Below, piece by piece: positions 46,280 through 58,719 of a DNA stretch of 64,000 nt. The DNA comes from Tipula vernalis. Lineage: Eukaryota > Arthropoda > Insecta > Diptera > Tipulidae. Position numbers and translations under genes: made by a program. Location of the stretch: positions 142,518,577-142,582,576 of the forward strand of contig OY282558.1 of assembly GCA_958295665.1 (NCBI GenBank), in the 5' to 3' direction. The notes beneath the pieces were generated by a model. The model did not search any database. It was not told where the DNA came from and saw only the letters and a list, made by a program, of their open reading frames with translations. Each line of letters begins with the position of its first letter. Position 1 is the first letter of the stretch.

Positions 46280-46760
46280 ACAGCAGAAAAATTGGTAACA
46301 CCCAAAAACGCAGATTATTTCGGTCTAGACCGAATTTTAGACATGATTTTTACAAATGAATAAAATCTATATACAGTAAATGAATCACCATCACCATTCG
46401 TATGTAATGATGTTGACCACAAAACCATAGAAGTAATTTCTGAAAGCAACGTCAATAATGTTATTAATATTCAACAAAACTGCAAGTCGTATTACAACTT
46501 CAGAAAAGCTGACACAATGAACCTTCTTCTATATCTTGACGGGATTAACTGGGAAAAGGAACTTAACAATAGCAACATTGATGTTAACGTGGAGAAATTC
46601 TACAAAACCTTATTTAAGGGCATAGAATTTTTTGTTCTCACTGCTGTGGCCAAACCAAACAAATATCCACCGTGGTATTATGATGAAGGCTTACAAACAA
46701 AATCTGAAATTCTGTTCCGAGGGTCAAAAAAAAAATTTCAATTAAATTCGGTGAAAATGA
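46280..46760 (+). pseudogene. CR1/Jockey-type LINE endonuclease end
   Basis: LDRILDMIFTNE (about 46330) followed by a stop, then VNESPSPFVCNDVDHKTIEV (about 46377-46436; the D-H of the endonuclease) and CKSYYNFRKADTMN, LLLYLDGINWEKELN, VEKFYKTLF and NKYPPWYYDEGLQTKSEI (to about 46715). This is the junction between endonuclease and RT. RT is missing. The frame ends near 46787. Confidence 0.65.
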
Positions 46761-46789
46761 AAATCTTGCTAATTTTGGCTATAAGGTAA

Positions 46790-47069
46790 ATCATTTTTTA
46801 TTATTATTCATATAATTAATCCTTTTTCCCCCATACTATACTAACAATTGTGGAAAAGTTGTTGAACCCAAGATTTAGAACTTGTAAAAATCTTTTATTT
46901 TCGTATACGTATGAAATTTACTAAAACGAAAAATCGCAATTTATCCGTATAAAACTCTATAGATAAAGTGCAAACGACTATAGAAATATAGATCGTATCG
47001 CGAAATCTAATCAAATTCTTTGACAACGCGATCCAAAATAAGTGAGCGGGTTATCACTAAGTATTTTTT
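46790..47069 (+). other. Leader of the 17.6/297-like Gypsy element
   Basis: Non-coding. TCTTTGACAACGCGATCCAA (about 47018) is near where a primer-binding site would be expected, but neither an LTR boundary nor a second LTR was found, so this is only positional inference. Confidence 0.3.
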
Positions 47070-47897
47070 ATGGGACAAAATTCAGAACAAAACGACTTGA
47101 CCAAAATTAAAGAACAATTTGAAAGCGATTTAAATAAACCATCAGGATTATTAGAAAAAATTAAGTTAGAGCAAATACAAAATAAAAACCTCGAAAAATT
47201 AAAAATGGCAAATATTAAAGAAATTTTAGAAATTTTCGACGTAGATAAAATTACTAAGAATATTTTACCCTACGATGGAAGTAAAACAGACTTAGTACGA
47301 TTCCTAGATTCTGTAGATAATACGATTAAAATTTGCCGAAATTTAGAGAAAAATTCGGAACATTATAGAATCATAGTATCTAGCATTAGAAGTAAAATTA
47401 TAGGCATAGCTAGTAATTCTTTAATAACCCATAATGTAAGTACAACAAATTGGAAAGAGATAAAAGAACATTTAGTGAATAAATATGCTGATAGCAGAGA
47501 CGAATCAAACTTACAGTTTGAACTATACAGTCTCGTCAGAAATAATTTATCACCTCAAAATTTGTTCGATAAAATCCAAAATCTGTTGACCTTACTAATT
47601 AATCAAGTCAAACTTCACAACTATAATCAAGAAATTATCGCTCATCAAATTAAACAATACAATCAAGTTGGTTTAACAATTTTTACCGCAGGTCTAAAAG
47701 AACCTCTAGGAGGCAGAATTAGATCTATAAAACCTAAAAATCTCATAGAAGCATTTGACTTTATTACTAAGGAGCAAAACATTAACAAATTAAAATATAA
47801 CAACCAATCAACAAGTAGTAATTACTCGTACAATAACAACAACAAAATCAAACAAGAACCTAATAAAACTACGGAAAATAATAATACCAACAATTAA
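47070..47897 (+). CDS. Gag of a 17.6/297-like Ty3/Gypsy element
   Basis: An open 275-residue frame. It has a charged helical start, then ILPYDGSKTDLVRFLDSVDN (about residues 66-85), the gag motif of insect Gypsy elements. The helical middle contains STTNWKEIKEHLVNKYAD (about 125-143) and ISLEEAF-like IEAFDFITKEQN. The C-terminus is rich in Asn and Ser and ends in TENNNTNN. No zinc knuckle is present, as in several elements of this group. A TAA at 47895-47897 ends it, and a degenerate Asn-rich stretch leads to the protease. It should form the core particle. It is the most intact gag in the window besides the BEL frame. Confidence 0.75.
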   Translation: MGQNSEQNDLTKIKEQFESDLNKPSGLLEKIKLEQIQNKNLEKLKMANIKEILEIFDVDKITKNILPYDGSKTDLVRFLDSVDNTIKICRNLEKNSEHYRIIVSSIRSKIIGIASNSLITHNVSTTNWKEIKEHLVNKYADSRDESNLQFELYSLVRNNLSPQNLFDKIQNLLTLLINQVKLHNYNQEIIAHQIKQYNQVGLTIFTAGLKEPLGGRIRSIKPKNLIEAFDFITKEQNINKLKYNNQSTSSNYSYNNNNKIKQEPNKTTENNNTNN

Positions 47898-48051
47898 AAA
47901 TCAAGTAACAACAAAAATTACAGCCCTAACTATAAACCAAACTATACTCCTAATATTAAGAAATTTCAAAATAATTACATGAACAACAAATCACCGGAAA
48001 CTAATGATAATACCCAAACCAAAATAGAAATTAAAACCGAACATTTTAACA

Positions 48052-48951
48052 TTGAGACGGAAATCAATGATGAGATTTTTAATTAATAGCCTTGGAAAAT
48101 CGACTTTATTCAATATAGAAAACATATCTAAACTACCATTTATAACTCTGTCAATCGACAAAAAAATCCTAAAATTTCTTATCGACAGGGGGGCCGATAA
48201 ATCGTACATCAGCCCTGATGTCGTAGACAAAAACTTTCAAACATCTACTGATTTAAATATAACAAGTTTGTTCAACTCTACCACTATTAATGAAAAAACA
48301 ATCATAAAATTTAACGAATTCAACCACCCTATAGAATTATTTATACTAAAATTTCATAAATTTTATGATGGTCTAATAGGCTACGAAAACTTAACAAAGC
48401 TTAACGCTAACGTTTTATTAGAAACAATGCAATTAAAAAGCCCCAATTTCTCACTAAAACTACACGACAAAATACGGTCATGTATCAAACCATTCTTCTT
48501 AAACGCTCTGGAAAAAGTAATAATAAGAGCACCAGTTTAAATAAAAAACGGTGAATTCTACATTAAACCAATAAAAATACAAGAAGGAGTGTACATCCAA
48601 GAAGGGATTTATAAAACTCATTCACCACACTTGGCATACGTAGAAATAATCAATCAATCAAATAACAGTAAAGAAATTTTCTTAATTCAACCAATAACTG
48701 TCGAAGAACTGAATCAATATCATGAAATCAATTTTCATACATCCCAGGAACAAAATTCCATCCAAAATATTGAATCTAAACTAGATCTAGCTAATCTAAA
48801 TAGGGAAGAAAAAAAAATCGTAAAACTTTGTAATAAGTTCAAAGATACTTTTCACGACGATAAAAATAAGTTTACATTCACACATAATGTCAAGCATAAA
48901 ATTGATCTTAATAATGAAACCAGTGCATGTCAAACAATATCGACATCCTGA
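48052..48951 (+). pseudogene. Aspartic protease and start of pol, 17.6/297-like
   Basis: FLIDRGADKSYISPDVVDKN (about 48176-48235) is the protease active site with R in place of T in the D-T-G triad, so it should be inactive. ILKFHKFYDGLIGYENLTK (about 48345-48400) is the characteristic block that follows in this group. A TAA at 48538 interrupts. The frame 48589-48951 then carries YIQEGIYKTHSPHLAYVEI and KLDLANLNREEKKIVKL before a frame change near 48920. Confidence 0.75.
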
Positions 48952-50734
48952 ACACCAAAAAAGTGAAATAAAAAACGAAATCAACAAACTACTATCAAAT
49001 GGAATAATACGTCCTTCATATTCACCTTGGAGAAGCCCAATATGGTTAGTTCCAAAGAAGAGCGATTCCCAGGGTAATAAAAAGTGGCGTCTCGTAGTCG
49101 ACTATCGCCAACTCAATAGCCAAACGATAGACGATCGATACCCACTCCCAAATATTTCAAATATACTAGACAAACTTGGAAAAGCTAATTAAATATTTTT
49201 CCACTATCGATCTTGCGGCGGGTTTTCACCAAATTCAAATCCACCCAGACGATATATCAAAAACAGCGTTTAGTGTCGAATCAGGAACTATGAATTCTTA
49301 AGGATGCCCTTTGGTTTGAAGAATGCTCCGAGCACTTTTCAACGAATCATGGACAATATCCTTGGAGAATTACAAGGTAACCACGTTCTGTGCTACATGG
49401 ATGATATTATCGTGTTTTCCACTAGTTTACAGGACCACATTATAGACCTTCAAAAAGTATTTATAAAATTGTGCAACGCAAATTTAAAAATACAACTAGG
49501 CGTCAAGCCAAATCCATCAAAAATTGAAGCTATAAAAAACATGAATTTACCTAAAACCCAAAAATAAATAAAATCATTTCATGGCTTAATTGGTTACTAT
49601 CCCAAATTCATCAAGGATTTCGCAAAAATAACCAAGCCACTAACAAGTTGTCTAACGAAAAAATCAAAAATTGTAATTGACGACAATTACAAAAATTGTT
49701 TCGAACTATGTAAAATATTACTAACGAATGAACCAATTTTAAAATACCCCGATTTCGAAATTCCTTTTACGTTAACAACCGATGCAAGCAACTTCGCCAT
49801 AGGAGCAATCCTTAGCCAAGGTGAAATAGGTAAAGATTTACCTATAGCATATGCATCGCGTACACTATCAAAAACCGAGACAAACTATGCGACTATCGAG
49901 AAAGAACTCCTAGCCATAGTTTGGGGTGTAAAATATTTTCGACCATATTTATATGGAAGAAAATTTAAGATAGCGACAGATCACAAACCGCTGGTATGGT
50001 TATTAACCGGCAAGGATCCGACGAGCAAAATCGTCGGATGGATACTTCGGCTCGAGGAGTACGACTATGAAGTCCTGTACAAGAAAGGAACCTCGAATAC
50101 TCACGCAGATGCTCTATCTCGTATAGAAATTAACGAATGTTTAGCAAATAAAAAATTCAAATATCCCGAAACAATAGATTCGATAAAACAAATAAAATCA
50201 AATGAATATTCTAAACCCGTAGAAAATTCACTAGGTATCCAAGTCAGCAAAGACAATAAAAACAAACCACACAAAATTAACATGTTACAACTCATGGAAA
50301 ATTTTGAAACTCTGGATATAAGCGAACCCATGGATAAAACAGTTAATATCCCTGAGACATTAACACCAATAAATAACTTCAAACGTCAAATCGAAATTCT
50401 AGTCGACAAGGATTTCGAAACGATAAATGAAAGATTTAAAATAAAATTCAGCAAATACAAACAATATACAATCAGGAAAAAGAAATATACATCTGAAGAT
50501 ATTAAATATTTAGCGGAGAAATATATTAATAATACCATCTCAGCAATTAAAACTGATGATGAAACAATTAAAATATTCAACAATTATTTCAAACAAAATC
50601 CAAATTTAAAAATAGTCAAATCTAAAATCTCACTAGAAGATATCACAGATCATGACAAACAGCAAGAAATAATCAAAACAACTCATATACCATATCATAG
50701 AGGTATAATCGAGAATTTTGAGAATACATTTTGA
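48887..50734 (+). pseudogene. Reverse transcriptase, RNase H and start of integrase
   Basis: RT blocks: VHVKQYRHPEHQKSEI, NGIIRPSYSPWRSPIWLVPK and WRLVVDYRQLNSQTIDDRYP (48920-49145), then a TAA near 49190, [20 protein letters not shown] (about 49195-49255), a frame change at about 49293, [20 protein letters not shown] (49304) and an intact YMDDIIVFS box (about 49395). After a deletion at about 49500, RNase H reads LTTDASNFAIGAILSQG (about 49774), YASRTLSKTETNYATIEKE and TDHKPLVWLLTGKDP (about 49977). HADALSRIEI follows at about 50102. The integrase zinc-finger start HIPYHRGIIENFE is reached at about 50690, and the element is cut at 50734, so the catalytic integrase is missing. Confidence 0.8.
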
Positions 50735-50997
50735 CGGGTAAAACAAACCAAGACAGCCTGGAAATTTTTTTTTCGCGATTACGCGGTAAAGGTGGTTATA
50801 ATTACACCCCTACCAGCAACGAAATTGGAATTCATTTTGATAATATTATTTGCATCAAACTTTTATTCAACAGCGAGTATTCGAAGTGGTTAGCAGATGA
50901 TAACAACATGGATGAACTGCAATGGGAAACTTTCCAAGAGATGTATAAAAAACTTTTTACACTATCTGCCGTGGGCACTTGGCCAAAACACACTTAA
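50731..50997 (+). pseudogene. P-element/THAP9-like transposase C-terminal fragment
   Basis: An 88-residue frame starting MTGKTNQDSLEIFFSRLRGK and continuing GGYNYTPTSNEIGIHFDNII. The pattern N-Q-D-x-L-E-x-F-F-S-x-x-R-x-x-G-G-x-x-x-x-P-T matches the conserved C-terminal block of P-element transposases and THAP9. The second half (LADDNNMDELQWETFQEMYK) is acidic. It begins four bases before the end of the broken Gypsy integrase frame, so the junction is abrupt. The THAP finger and the rest of the transposase are absent. Confidence 0.6.
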
Positions 50998-50999
50998 TA

Positions 51000-51120
51000 C
51001 ATACATTTAAAAAAAAACACTTGTTTTAATATTTCACAAATTTTATAGGTTTAAAAAATCACTCGATCAATTTCGGCGTGTTAGGCCATCATCAGGTGTA
51101 TCTACTAAGCTGTAAAAATA
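51000..51120 (-). other. Possible Penelope-like terminal motif
   Basis: The reverse complement reads ACACCTGATGATGGCCTAAC followed by CGCCGAAATTGATCGAGTGA. A CCTGATGATGGCC..CGAAA motif is typical near termini of Penelope-like elements. No Penelope RT or GIY-YIG domain is nearby, so this is weak. Confidence 0.25.
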
Positions 51121-51569
51121 AAAATGTAGTTAAATATGTACATATATAGTTGCAAAAAGCAAAAAAGTGAAACAAAAGGATAAAAATAAAAAATGTGGGA
51201 GTTGGTAAACAACAAAAATGGTGAGAGCAAATCAACATTATAATAAACAAATTTTTATTAATGAGCGGATGACAAAAAACAACGTACAACTAATAAAAAT
51301 GTTGAACCAGTTGAAAAGGGGAAAGCAATTAACTCACGTCTGGTTTCGCGGTTGAAAAATATTTGCACACTTGACAGAGGGCAATCAACCAGTTTTAATC
51401 AAAACAAAAGATGACATCACAACATTAACAGCATAGTTGCTCGACATCATTTATTTATGACATCTGCAGAAATGAACACCAAAAAAGATAAATATTTTTT
51501 AGATTTAAATCAATTAACGCTAATTAAAATGAAATTTTAGGTACGAGTATCAACACCTTATATTTAAAC
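51121..51569. other. No gene seen
   Basis: AT-rich spacer without a recognisable frame, repeat or signal. Confidence 0.5.
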
Positions 51570-51639
51570 ATCAATCGTTTAATGAACAAGCTTGAAAGAG
51601 TGGAAGAATTTCTATATTCATTAAAGTTGAAAATTTATT

Positions 51640-52606
51640 GATGTAATAGTCTTAACTGAGACCTTTCTTTTCAACCGTGATATTCATTTTTTCAATCTTG
51701 ATAATTACAAATCATTTCATCTAACTCGTGAACATAGAGGGGGCGGTGGTATTACTGTTATCATACATGTTGATCTTGATTTTGAGCTAAAACGCAGTGA
51801 ACAGTATATATGGAGAATGAGTTCCTCATCATCCACTCTCGTAAGTTAAAATTTAATTTAATAACCGTATATAAACCGCCACACACTGATTTTAATCACT
51901 GTTTTTAAACTATTTTGCTTCTCTTTTGCAGCAGTAAAAACAAAGTGTTGTGGTTGGTGATTTCAATCTAAATATTTTTTAAACGAACATGAAACGAATG
52001 TGGTTAACTACAAGACTATCCTGCAAATATTCTCATATAAAATTATTAATAAAATTGACAAGAAATACTCAACACGATTTTATAATAGTAATAGTAGCAT
52101 TATCGATCATGTTTTGTCTTCCGTGCCATATCAGTTTTGTTTAATCGTTTCTCTGACCGATCTTAGTGATCGTGAATACCTATTAATCCGTTGTATGGTC
52201 CCTAATAAACGAACGACTATTATACCAAACAAGTAAAAATGTATAACGAACAAGCCATATTTCAATATATTGTAAATTCCGACCTGGGTTGCACCACATT
52301 TCTAAATTTTTATCACTTATTAGTAAACACAATTATACAATATAGCACTAATAGGGAACGCGTGATAAATTTGCATGGTTACAATAAGCCATGGGTTACC
52401 AACGATCTTAAACAAATTATTAAATCGCGAATTAAATTCCAAAAGCTTAAGAAACAGCATCCCAACAATTTGTACTTCAAAAACGTATTTAATAGTCTAA
52501 AACAACAATCGTATGAAATGGTAATTAACCTCAAATCAAAATACTACACAAATTTACTAGAAGACAGTTTACGAACATCTAAAAAAATGTGGTCTGTTAC
52601 TAATTA
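51640..52606 (+). pseudogene. Endonuclease of the CR1/Jockey-type LINE
   Basis: The frame pieces read VLTETFLFNRDIHFFNL (about 51650), SFHLTREHRGGGGITVIIHV (about 51712-51770), TVYKPPHTDFNHCF (about 51864) and VVVGDFNLNIF (about 51950), all in the order of an apurinic-like endonuclease. NSNSSIIDHVL (about 52087) and GYNKPWVTNDLKQIIKSR (about 52377-52430) follow. The pieces lie in changing frames with stops at about 51846 and 51906. The longest intact part is 52239-52607 (KSRIKFQKLKKQHPNNLYFK and a helical end). Confidence 0.65.
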
Positions 52607-54196
52607 AATTTTAAATAATCGTACTACTATAGCGCAACACCACATTAATTTAATTGTTAATGATAAATTAGTCACAAGCCAAATTGAAGTTGCAAACCAA
52701 TTCAATGAATATTTCAATAATATTGGTATGTCATCTGGTTTCAATATTAACTACAATACTCGCTAATCATTTCTAGCTTGGAGTCATCTTGTTCACCGGG
52801 CTGGAATTCTATGTCAATAAAACTCATTAAGAGGGTTAACACTATAATAACTCCTATATTGTGCAGTTTTATAAACGAAACTTTTTTATTCAGCAAATTG
52901 CCTGATGAACTAAAAATAGCACGAATAACTAAAATATTCAAATCTGGGTCTAAGTTGGATATTAACAATTTCAGAGCAATCTTCGTCCTTCCTACGTTTC
53001 CTAAAATTTTTGAAAAAATTATCCATCAAAGACTGGTGTACTGTCTGATGGAAAACCAATTACTTCACCCTAATCAGTTTGGTTTTCATAAAAATTCCAG
53101 TACTCTTTCTGCCATTTTGAATTTTATGGAAATTATCTACAATAATCTAGAAGCTAAAAAGTTTACTTCTTGCATTTTCATTGATCTGGCTAAAGCCTTT
53201 GATTGTAGTATTGGAGTTAGTGAACACGCTCTATTACTGTTACAATATTATTTATATAATCGAAAACATTACGTTCAAATAGGAAACGATAAATCTGAAG
53301 AGCTGCTATTAAAGTGTGGTGTACCACAAGGTTCCATTTTAGGGCCCTCTGCTATTCACTATCTATATAAATGATATTTTCTCTTTGAACCTTTCTGGCA
53401 AAATTCAATTGTTCGCAGATGATGCGACAATTATTTATGGTGCTAATGACAGATATAACTTAGAATTACAAATGGAAACTGATATGAAAATCTTAAGTGA
53501 ATACTTTACCAGAAATAAACTTCGTCTTAATAAATCAAAAACTTAATTTATAGTATAATATTTTCTCTTAGGCAATCACTATTTATTGACCTTGAGGAAA
53601 TTATTCTAAATTCAGATAAAATCAATAGGGTAAAGAACATCTGTTATCTCGGCTTACATCTTAGCTTCAACTTAAAGTGGATAAACCATGTAAACTCTAT
53701 AAAATAAAAAATAGCTCCCTATGTATCGTGTATTCATTCAAATTTATTATACCTAATTCAAATTTGGGGATCTGCAGGTAAAACAAAAATGGATGAACTA
53801 CATATTTGCCAGAATCAAGCCCTAAAAGCGATTAACTGCCTTAACATGAGAACACCAACAATTTCACTTTATAATAATAGACTACTGCCGATATCTCAAA
53901 TGATACATTATGCATTTATTCTCTTGGTATATAAAATAAAAAATCACATGATAAAATGTAATAACGTTTTAACTACAAATTATGAGATAACGAAGCGTTC
54001 TAATCGAGATGCTGCGCATTATCGCTTACCAAATTATTTGTACAAACTATCACAAGATAGTGCATTTTACCGCGGGGTAAATCTGTTCAACCAACTTGAA
54101 CCTATGTGGAAGTGTATGCCACTTGGCGCCTTTAAAACGAGCATGAAAAGTCGTTTTTTCACTGAATTTGTTCGTGAATATGAATTAAACCATTGA
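52607..54196 (+). pseudogene. Reverse transcriptase of the CR1/Jockey-type LINE
   Basis: 52778-53374 holds KLPDELKIARITKIFKSGSK, NFRAIFVLPTFPKIFEKIIH, HPNQFGFHKNSSTLSAIL, CIFIDLAKAFDCS and GVPQGSILGPSAIHYLYK. About ten residues are missing after AFDC. The next frame gives IYINDIFSLNLSGKIQLFAD with FADDATII (about 53411-53435, intact active site), then RNKLRLNKSKT and stops near 53546. The tail frame 53789-54196 (MDELHICQNQALKAI, RDAAHYRLPNYLYKL, GVNLFNQLEPMWKCM) is the thumb and C-terminus, ending properly at TGA 54194-54196. Confidence 0.75.
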
Positions 54197-54465
54197 TTTC
54201 TTTGTTCATTGCTTGATTGATGATTGATATTATTTTGTTTGTATGTACATATGTTCTATAGTTATATTTAGTTGATACCTCTATAGTATTTAATATTTAA
54301 GTGTATTTTTATTTACTTGGTTTGTTTAACTTTATTAATTATGTTGTATATTGGTTAGAGAAAAAAAAAATATTATTGTAGAAACTTTATTCCAATTTTG
54401 ATGTTTTCCAAAATAAAAATGTATCTTTTCGGAAAATAAAAAAAATAAAAAAAAAAATAAAAAAT

Positions 54466-55419
54466 TCTATAACATAAGAGCTACAGGGAAAGCCGTAGGC
54501 AGTTAAGTGGCCAAATGATATTCAACTGTATCAAGGAAGAAGACACTCGAATGTCTAGAGAAGTTGATTTTCTGAGAATACAGTCATTGAAAAAAAGGTA
54601 AACATCGTTGTAAGGAGCGTACATTAAAAAGTTCTAGGAAGATTTTACTACCATACAACAGGAACTAACTAGAAAATAAAATTCTACCTCCATAATTCGG
54701 TATACTTGTAACTTACCCAATAAAATAAACAAAATTTGAAAAGTTTCAGAAGTTTTTTTACAAGCTTTTATTTAGCTTTACTTGTTTAGTTACATATGTA
54801 TATGTTTGCTTAGGCTAAATTTTGCAAGTGAATTTTGCTTCACTCACACAATTGAGTTTTAAAATTCGAGGAGCCGGGTGCGATAAAACCCAATTTCCCG
54901 AGATCCCTTCACAAGTATAGGAGAGGGATGAAGTCTTTGGTGACAAATGATAGGTTACAGTCACCTGAATTTTTGAATGTGGTAGTTTCACAAGTATGAG
55001 AGAGGGATGAAATTTTTAATTAGTTTCACCCTGATCCCAATCCCACAAAGAATACGACCTGACATCTTATGTACTGTTTCTCTAATAAGACCTTAATCCA
55101 AATTCATAGCCCGCTAATACGACAAATGATCGGTAAATGATTTAGGGAGAGGAATTCTCGGGGCTTTTAAATATAATTATTACTTTATTTCTACAAATTA
55201 CAACATATTTAGAAATATTTATCTATCAAATAAGAGAAAAATTAAAATTATTTCTAAAGTTATTTTTACATTATAAAATATGTCGGTAATGCAGAATACC
55301 ATATTTTTCAGCTTAAAACAAAACATTCTGTCAAAATTTGGAAAATGCTAATTTGGCAGAAAATGCATTTAACGAGTTTCAGATTGCGGTTTTAGCAACA
55401 AGAAAATTTAAAAGGAAAT
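54466..55419. other. Mostly non-coding; possible short exon
   Basis: At about 54475-54598 the plus strand is open (HKSYRESRRQLSGQMIFNCI, then EVDFLRIQSLKKR) and runs into AAAAAGGTAAAC, which fits a splice donor. The frame may instead shift and continue decayed. Family unknown. Near 54905 and 54990 a motif TTCACAAGTATAGGAGAGGG (second copy TTCACAAGTATGAGAGAGGG) occurs twice, about 84 bp apart. No other gene. Confidence 0.3.
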
Positions 55420-55596
55420 GAAGAGGTGCCAGAGCAACTTATGACCAGTTTTATAATGCACGAAGAGCAACGAGTATTGTTTAGAACGTTGTATTGCTGT
55501 ACACCACACGAAACATTTCAAGATAACAGAATATTAGTGATACAGCTTTTCATAACAGGGGATGTTGGGACAGGGAAAATTTTCTCGTTCAACTGA
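55420..55596 (+). pseudogene. Helitron/PIF1-like helicase Walker A fragment
   Basis: An open stretch of 58 codons to a TGA at 55594-55596: MHEEQRVLFRTLYCCTP then VIQLFITGDVGTGKIFSF. An E-Q motif about 35 residues before L-F-I-T-G-x-x-G-T-G-K is the start of PIF1-type helicases, as found in Helitron Rep-helicase proteins. The last Walker A residue is I where S or T is expected. The rest of the helicase is not seen, and no Helitron ends (TC..CTRR with hairpin) were recognised. Confidence 0.5.
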
Positions 55597-58500
55597 GGAT
55601 CAAGTTTATATACCACACTTAAATGTCTCGGGTAAAAAGATGGAAGATTAGTTAGAAACAGCGATTCTTGCTGGGAAATACCTGCAACTAATGCGACGCC
55701 TCACATCTTAAAGTAATATAGTTGCCGCCAATTTTTTTTTTTTTAGAGTTAACTGAGAAATATGAGACAGCAGGCGGCAGGGCAGCACCAAATTTATTGA
55801 CATGTTCAATCATTGAAAAAATTTGTTCTCATGAAAAAATTTACGAATTTACCCAACCAACGAACAACTGCATGATCATAACCAATGTGTCCTATAAAAC
55901 ATTTCCAAGCTTTAGATACTTTGATAGATGCGACCTGGAAAGCCTTAAAGGCATGAATTAAGTTATACGACAAAGAACACGTATAAAAAACATATTACAA
56001 TAAAAGCTTAAATCAATTTAAATCGAAAAAAGTAATAATTGTGTGTAATAAACGCGTATTCTGTGGTCCCAAAAAAAAACAAATTGCCCCATCCCCTCAA
56101 CTGCAACCTAACCGCCTAACCAGAGCAACCACATGAGAGTCTGCAACGGTTTTCTAGGAATTTGAGTTCTTTTAGAAAGCAGGTATATCATTTTAGGTCC
56201 AATACTCACATTATAAGATTGAACTTTTTCAATAATTTATGTTAACATTGAACTGGTATGAATGAATGTTCACAAGAATATTGAACTGCTTTCTATTTAT
56301 GTAAGTAGTACATAGTTAAAATATTAATTAACGTCCAAATTCATAAGAACACAAAAATTTACTGCATTGTATTATTTTATAGGATATTTTTATGACTATA
56401 CGACAAAATGCATCTGCGGTCGCTTGCCAGTAAATATTTACATTCTGTTAATATGTGTACATCATATTATGTATGGTACACATGTAGATATATAAAAGCA
56501 AACCCAATTTATATTTTATTTTATCACATTTTCTCCAGCATTATAAAAAAAAATTAACTTTCAGACTGATAAAAATAAAAAAAGCTCAAAGCAATTCACC
56601 GCAGTTGTCTTGCGAGAAAATATATGTTTACTGTGTGTGCGCTACATACGGAGTTGGTTAAATTAAGTTAAAAGGTAGCGATTTTTTTTTTTAATAATAT
56701 ACTGAAACACTGAAACACAAAAGATTATATTCAACAAAACTTAAAAATCTAAAAAAAGCTCATCGACGAGAAAATGTATTTGAAGTTTTAAGTAACAAAA
56801 TTTTATTTGGAAAGAAGCGCACAAAATATTTAAAAAAAAAAATTTTATTTTTATTTTTATTGATTTTCATGACAATAAAATTTAGGTTATTATATTATGT
56901 AATAAACACAATAACCGCCAATGTTCGATCTGAGTTGTAAGCTTTTTCACAATTTTTGACGTTATGTACAATTTCAAAATGTTCAAGTTTGTTATTTTTT
57001 GTTTTCGGTGTATTGTTGTTAGGATTTTATACTCTTGGTTATTTATTTATTTATTTAAAAGGATCAATATGGGAATTGATTCAATGAATAGAAAATTTTT
57101 ATGACCCATTTTCGTCGTTGGAAGCTTTTTATTTATTTATTTTCTTTTTTTATGACATTTTCTCCGTTTTTTTTTTTTGAGTATAGGCAAGGTACAAAAT
57201 AATTTATTTGCCGTTTGACTTTTTGCTGTATTTGTTATTTTCAAAGTATTTCAAATATTTAATTAAAATCGCTTGTGAAGTTTATTTTGACGAGTTTGTA
57301 TTAAAAAAATACAACTTATAGAATTCTTATGAACGACGTATTATTGGGAGACGTCTAAATTGATTTATTGCTTAAAATTAGCATATATATATAGTTGCTT
57401 ATTGGTTTGGTTTGGAACATGTAATAAATGTTTTGTTTATGACATATATCGATTAGATTTGATATATTGTTCATGGTGTTGAAAAATCTTTGCGGTTGTA
57501 AATTGAGAAAAACTGCGAATCATTCATCATTTTTGTATTTGACTTTATTGATTAAAAAATGGTGTTAGCAACTTGCTGGTTGCCTTTTCAATAAGCAATT
57601 TTTTAAAATTTTTCATGTTTAGGCAAATTATTTAAAGTATGAAACCCCATTTATTCTAAATTTGGCAGTGAGGAACCTCGTCTCACTTTTGGTTCATAAA
57701 AATTTCATATAATTAAGTGGTCAGGAACATTGAAATTACTGCAGAAATTTGTGATGTACTAGCTTCTCTACAATATGCGAGGTCATAGCAATAGTGAAAT
57801 GTTCACTGATTAAAAATTTTCCCTTTGTAAGTACTACAAGCAGGAATTATTGCGGCGACGTGTACAGGACTCTGTTATAAAGTTCTTCTGATTTGGTTGA
57901 GTAATAATACGGGGAGCACCTATGTTTTACATAAAAGTTATGTGAATTGAGCTAATAAGATCTGAAATATGGAAAATTTGCCGATTTATATGCAGGTGTT
58001 AAATTCAATATAAAAATGCGGTTATTTCGGGCAAAATGTAGCAAAAATGTAATCATAAATTAGAAAACCAAATACATGGTGGAAAAGTGCAATCCTTTAG
58101 CAAGCTATTGGTACCCTCAAACTTGTTATCTGACAAAAATATCAATACTTCCCGACCCGACCGACAACAACATGCAAGTAATTTTCATTAAAAAATCTGC
58201 ACTAACCTGAGGATTCGTATATATATTTCGAATTAAGGGTTTTATTATCTCTGGGAGTTCTGAGAACGTGATTTATATTTAAAATTCTGCTTATATCTGC
58301 TTAGTAACATATGTAGCATGCCAAAATTAATACAACTAATTAAATATTGAAATAAGTAAAATTAAAAAAAATTAAATTTAAATATTAAAAATAAAGGAAT
58401 AAAATACAAAATTGAAAAATTAAGATATGTAATTAATTAAAAAATAAAATTTAAAGAATGATTTTTATTTTTTTAATTTTTAGAAAGGATTACATCCGCA

Positions 58501-58719
58501 GTAAACGTCGCATTTATCACACCCGCTTACATCATTTCTTCTATGGTGGTTCCCCAACACATCCAAACATTTTCAGCTAAGCAAAAAAAAAAAAAACACA
58601 TCAGTAATCAAGTTAATTTTAGTTGGTTTCCAAAACAAATGGAGTACTGAATATTCAAGAAGACTACGATCAATTAGATTGGAAAGCATGTTTTGCCTTA
58701 TTCTAACTTCAGACATCGA
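55597..58719. other. No recognised gene
   Basis: About 3.1 kb, AT-rich. A 79-residue frame at 55722-55961 (GGRAAPNLLTCSIIEKICSH) has no recognisable motif. Homopolymer A/T runs and ATTT runs (57040-57056, 57130-57150) are common. No RNA gene or repeat array was seen. Confidence 0.5.

Larger units (their letters stand above)
51570..54465 (+). mobile_element. CR1/Jockey-type LINE
   Basis: Endonuclease and RT in order, followed by an AT-rich 3' end and a tail of AAAATAAA-like repeats (about 54407-54465). The body is about 2.9 kb. The 5' end is unclear. It is AT-rich like its surroundings, in contrast to the two I-type LINEs. Target duplications were not found. Confidence 0.7.
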
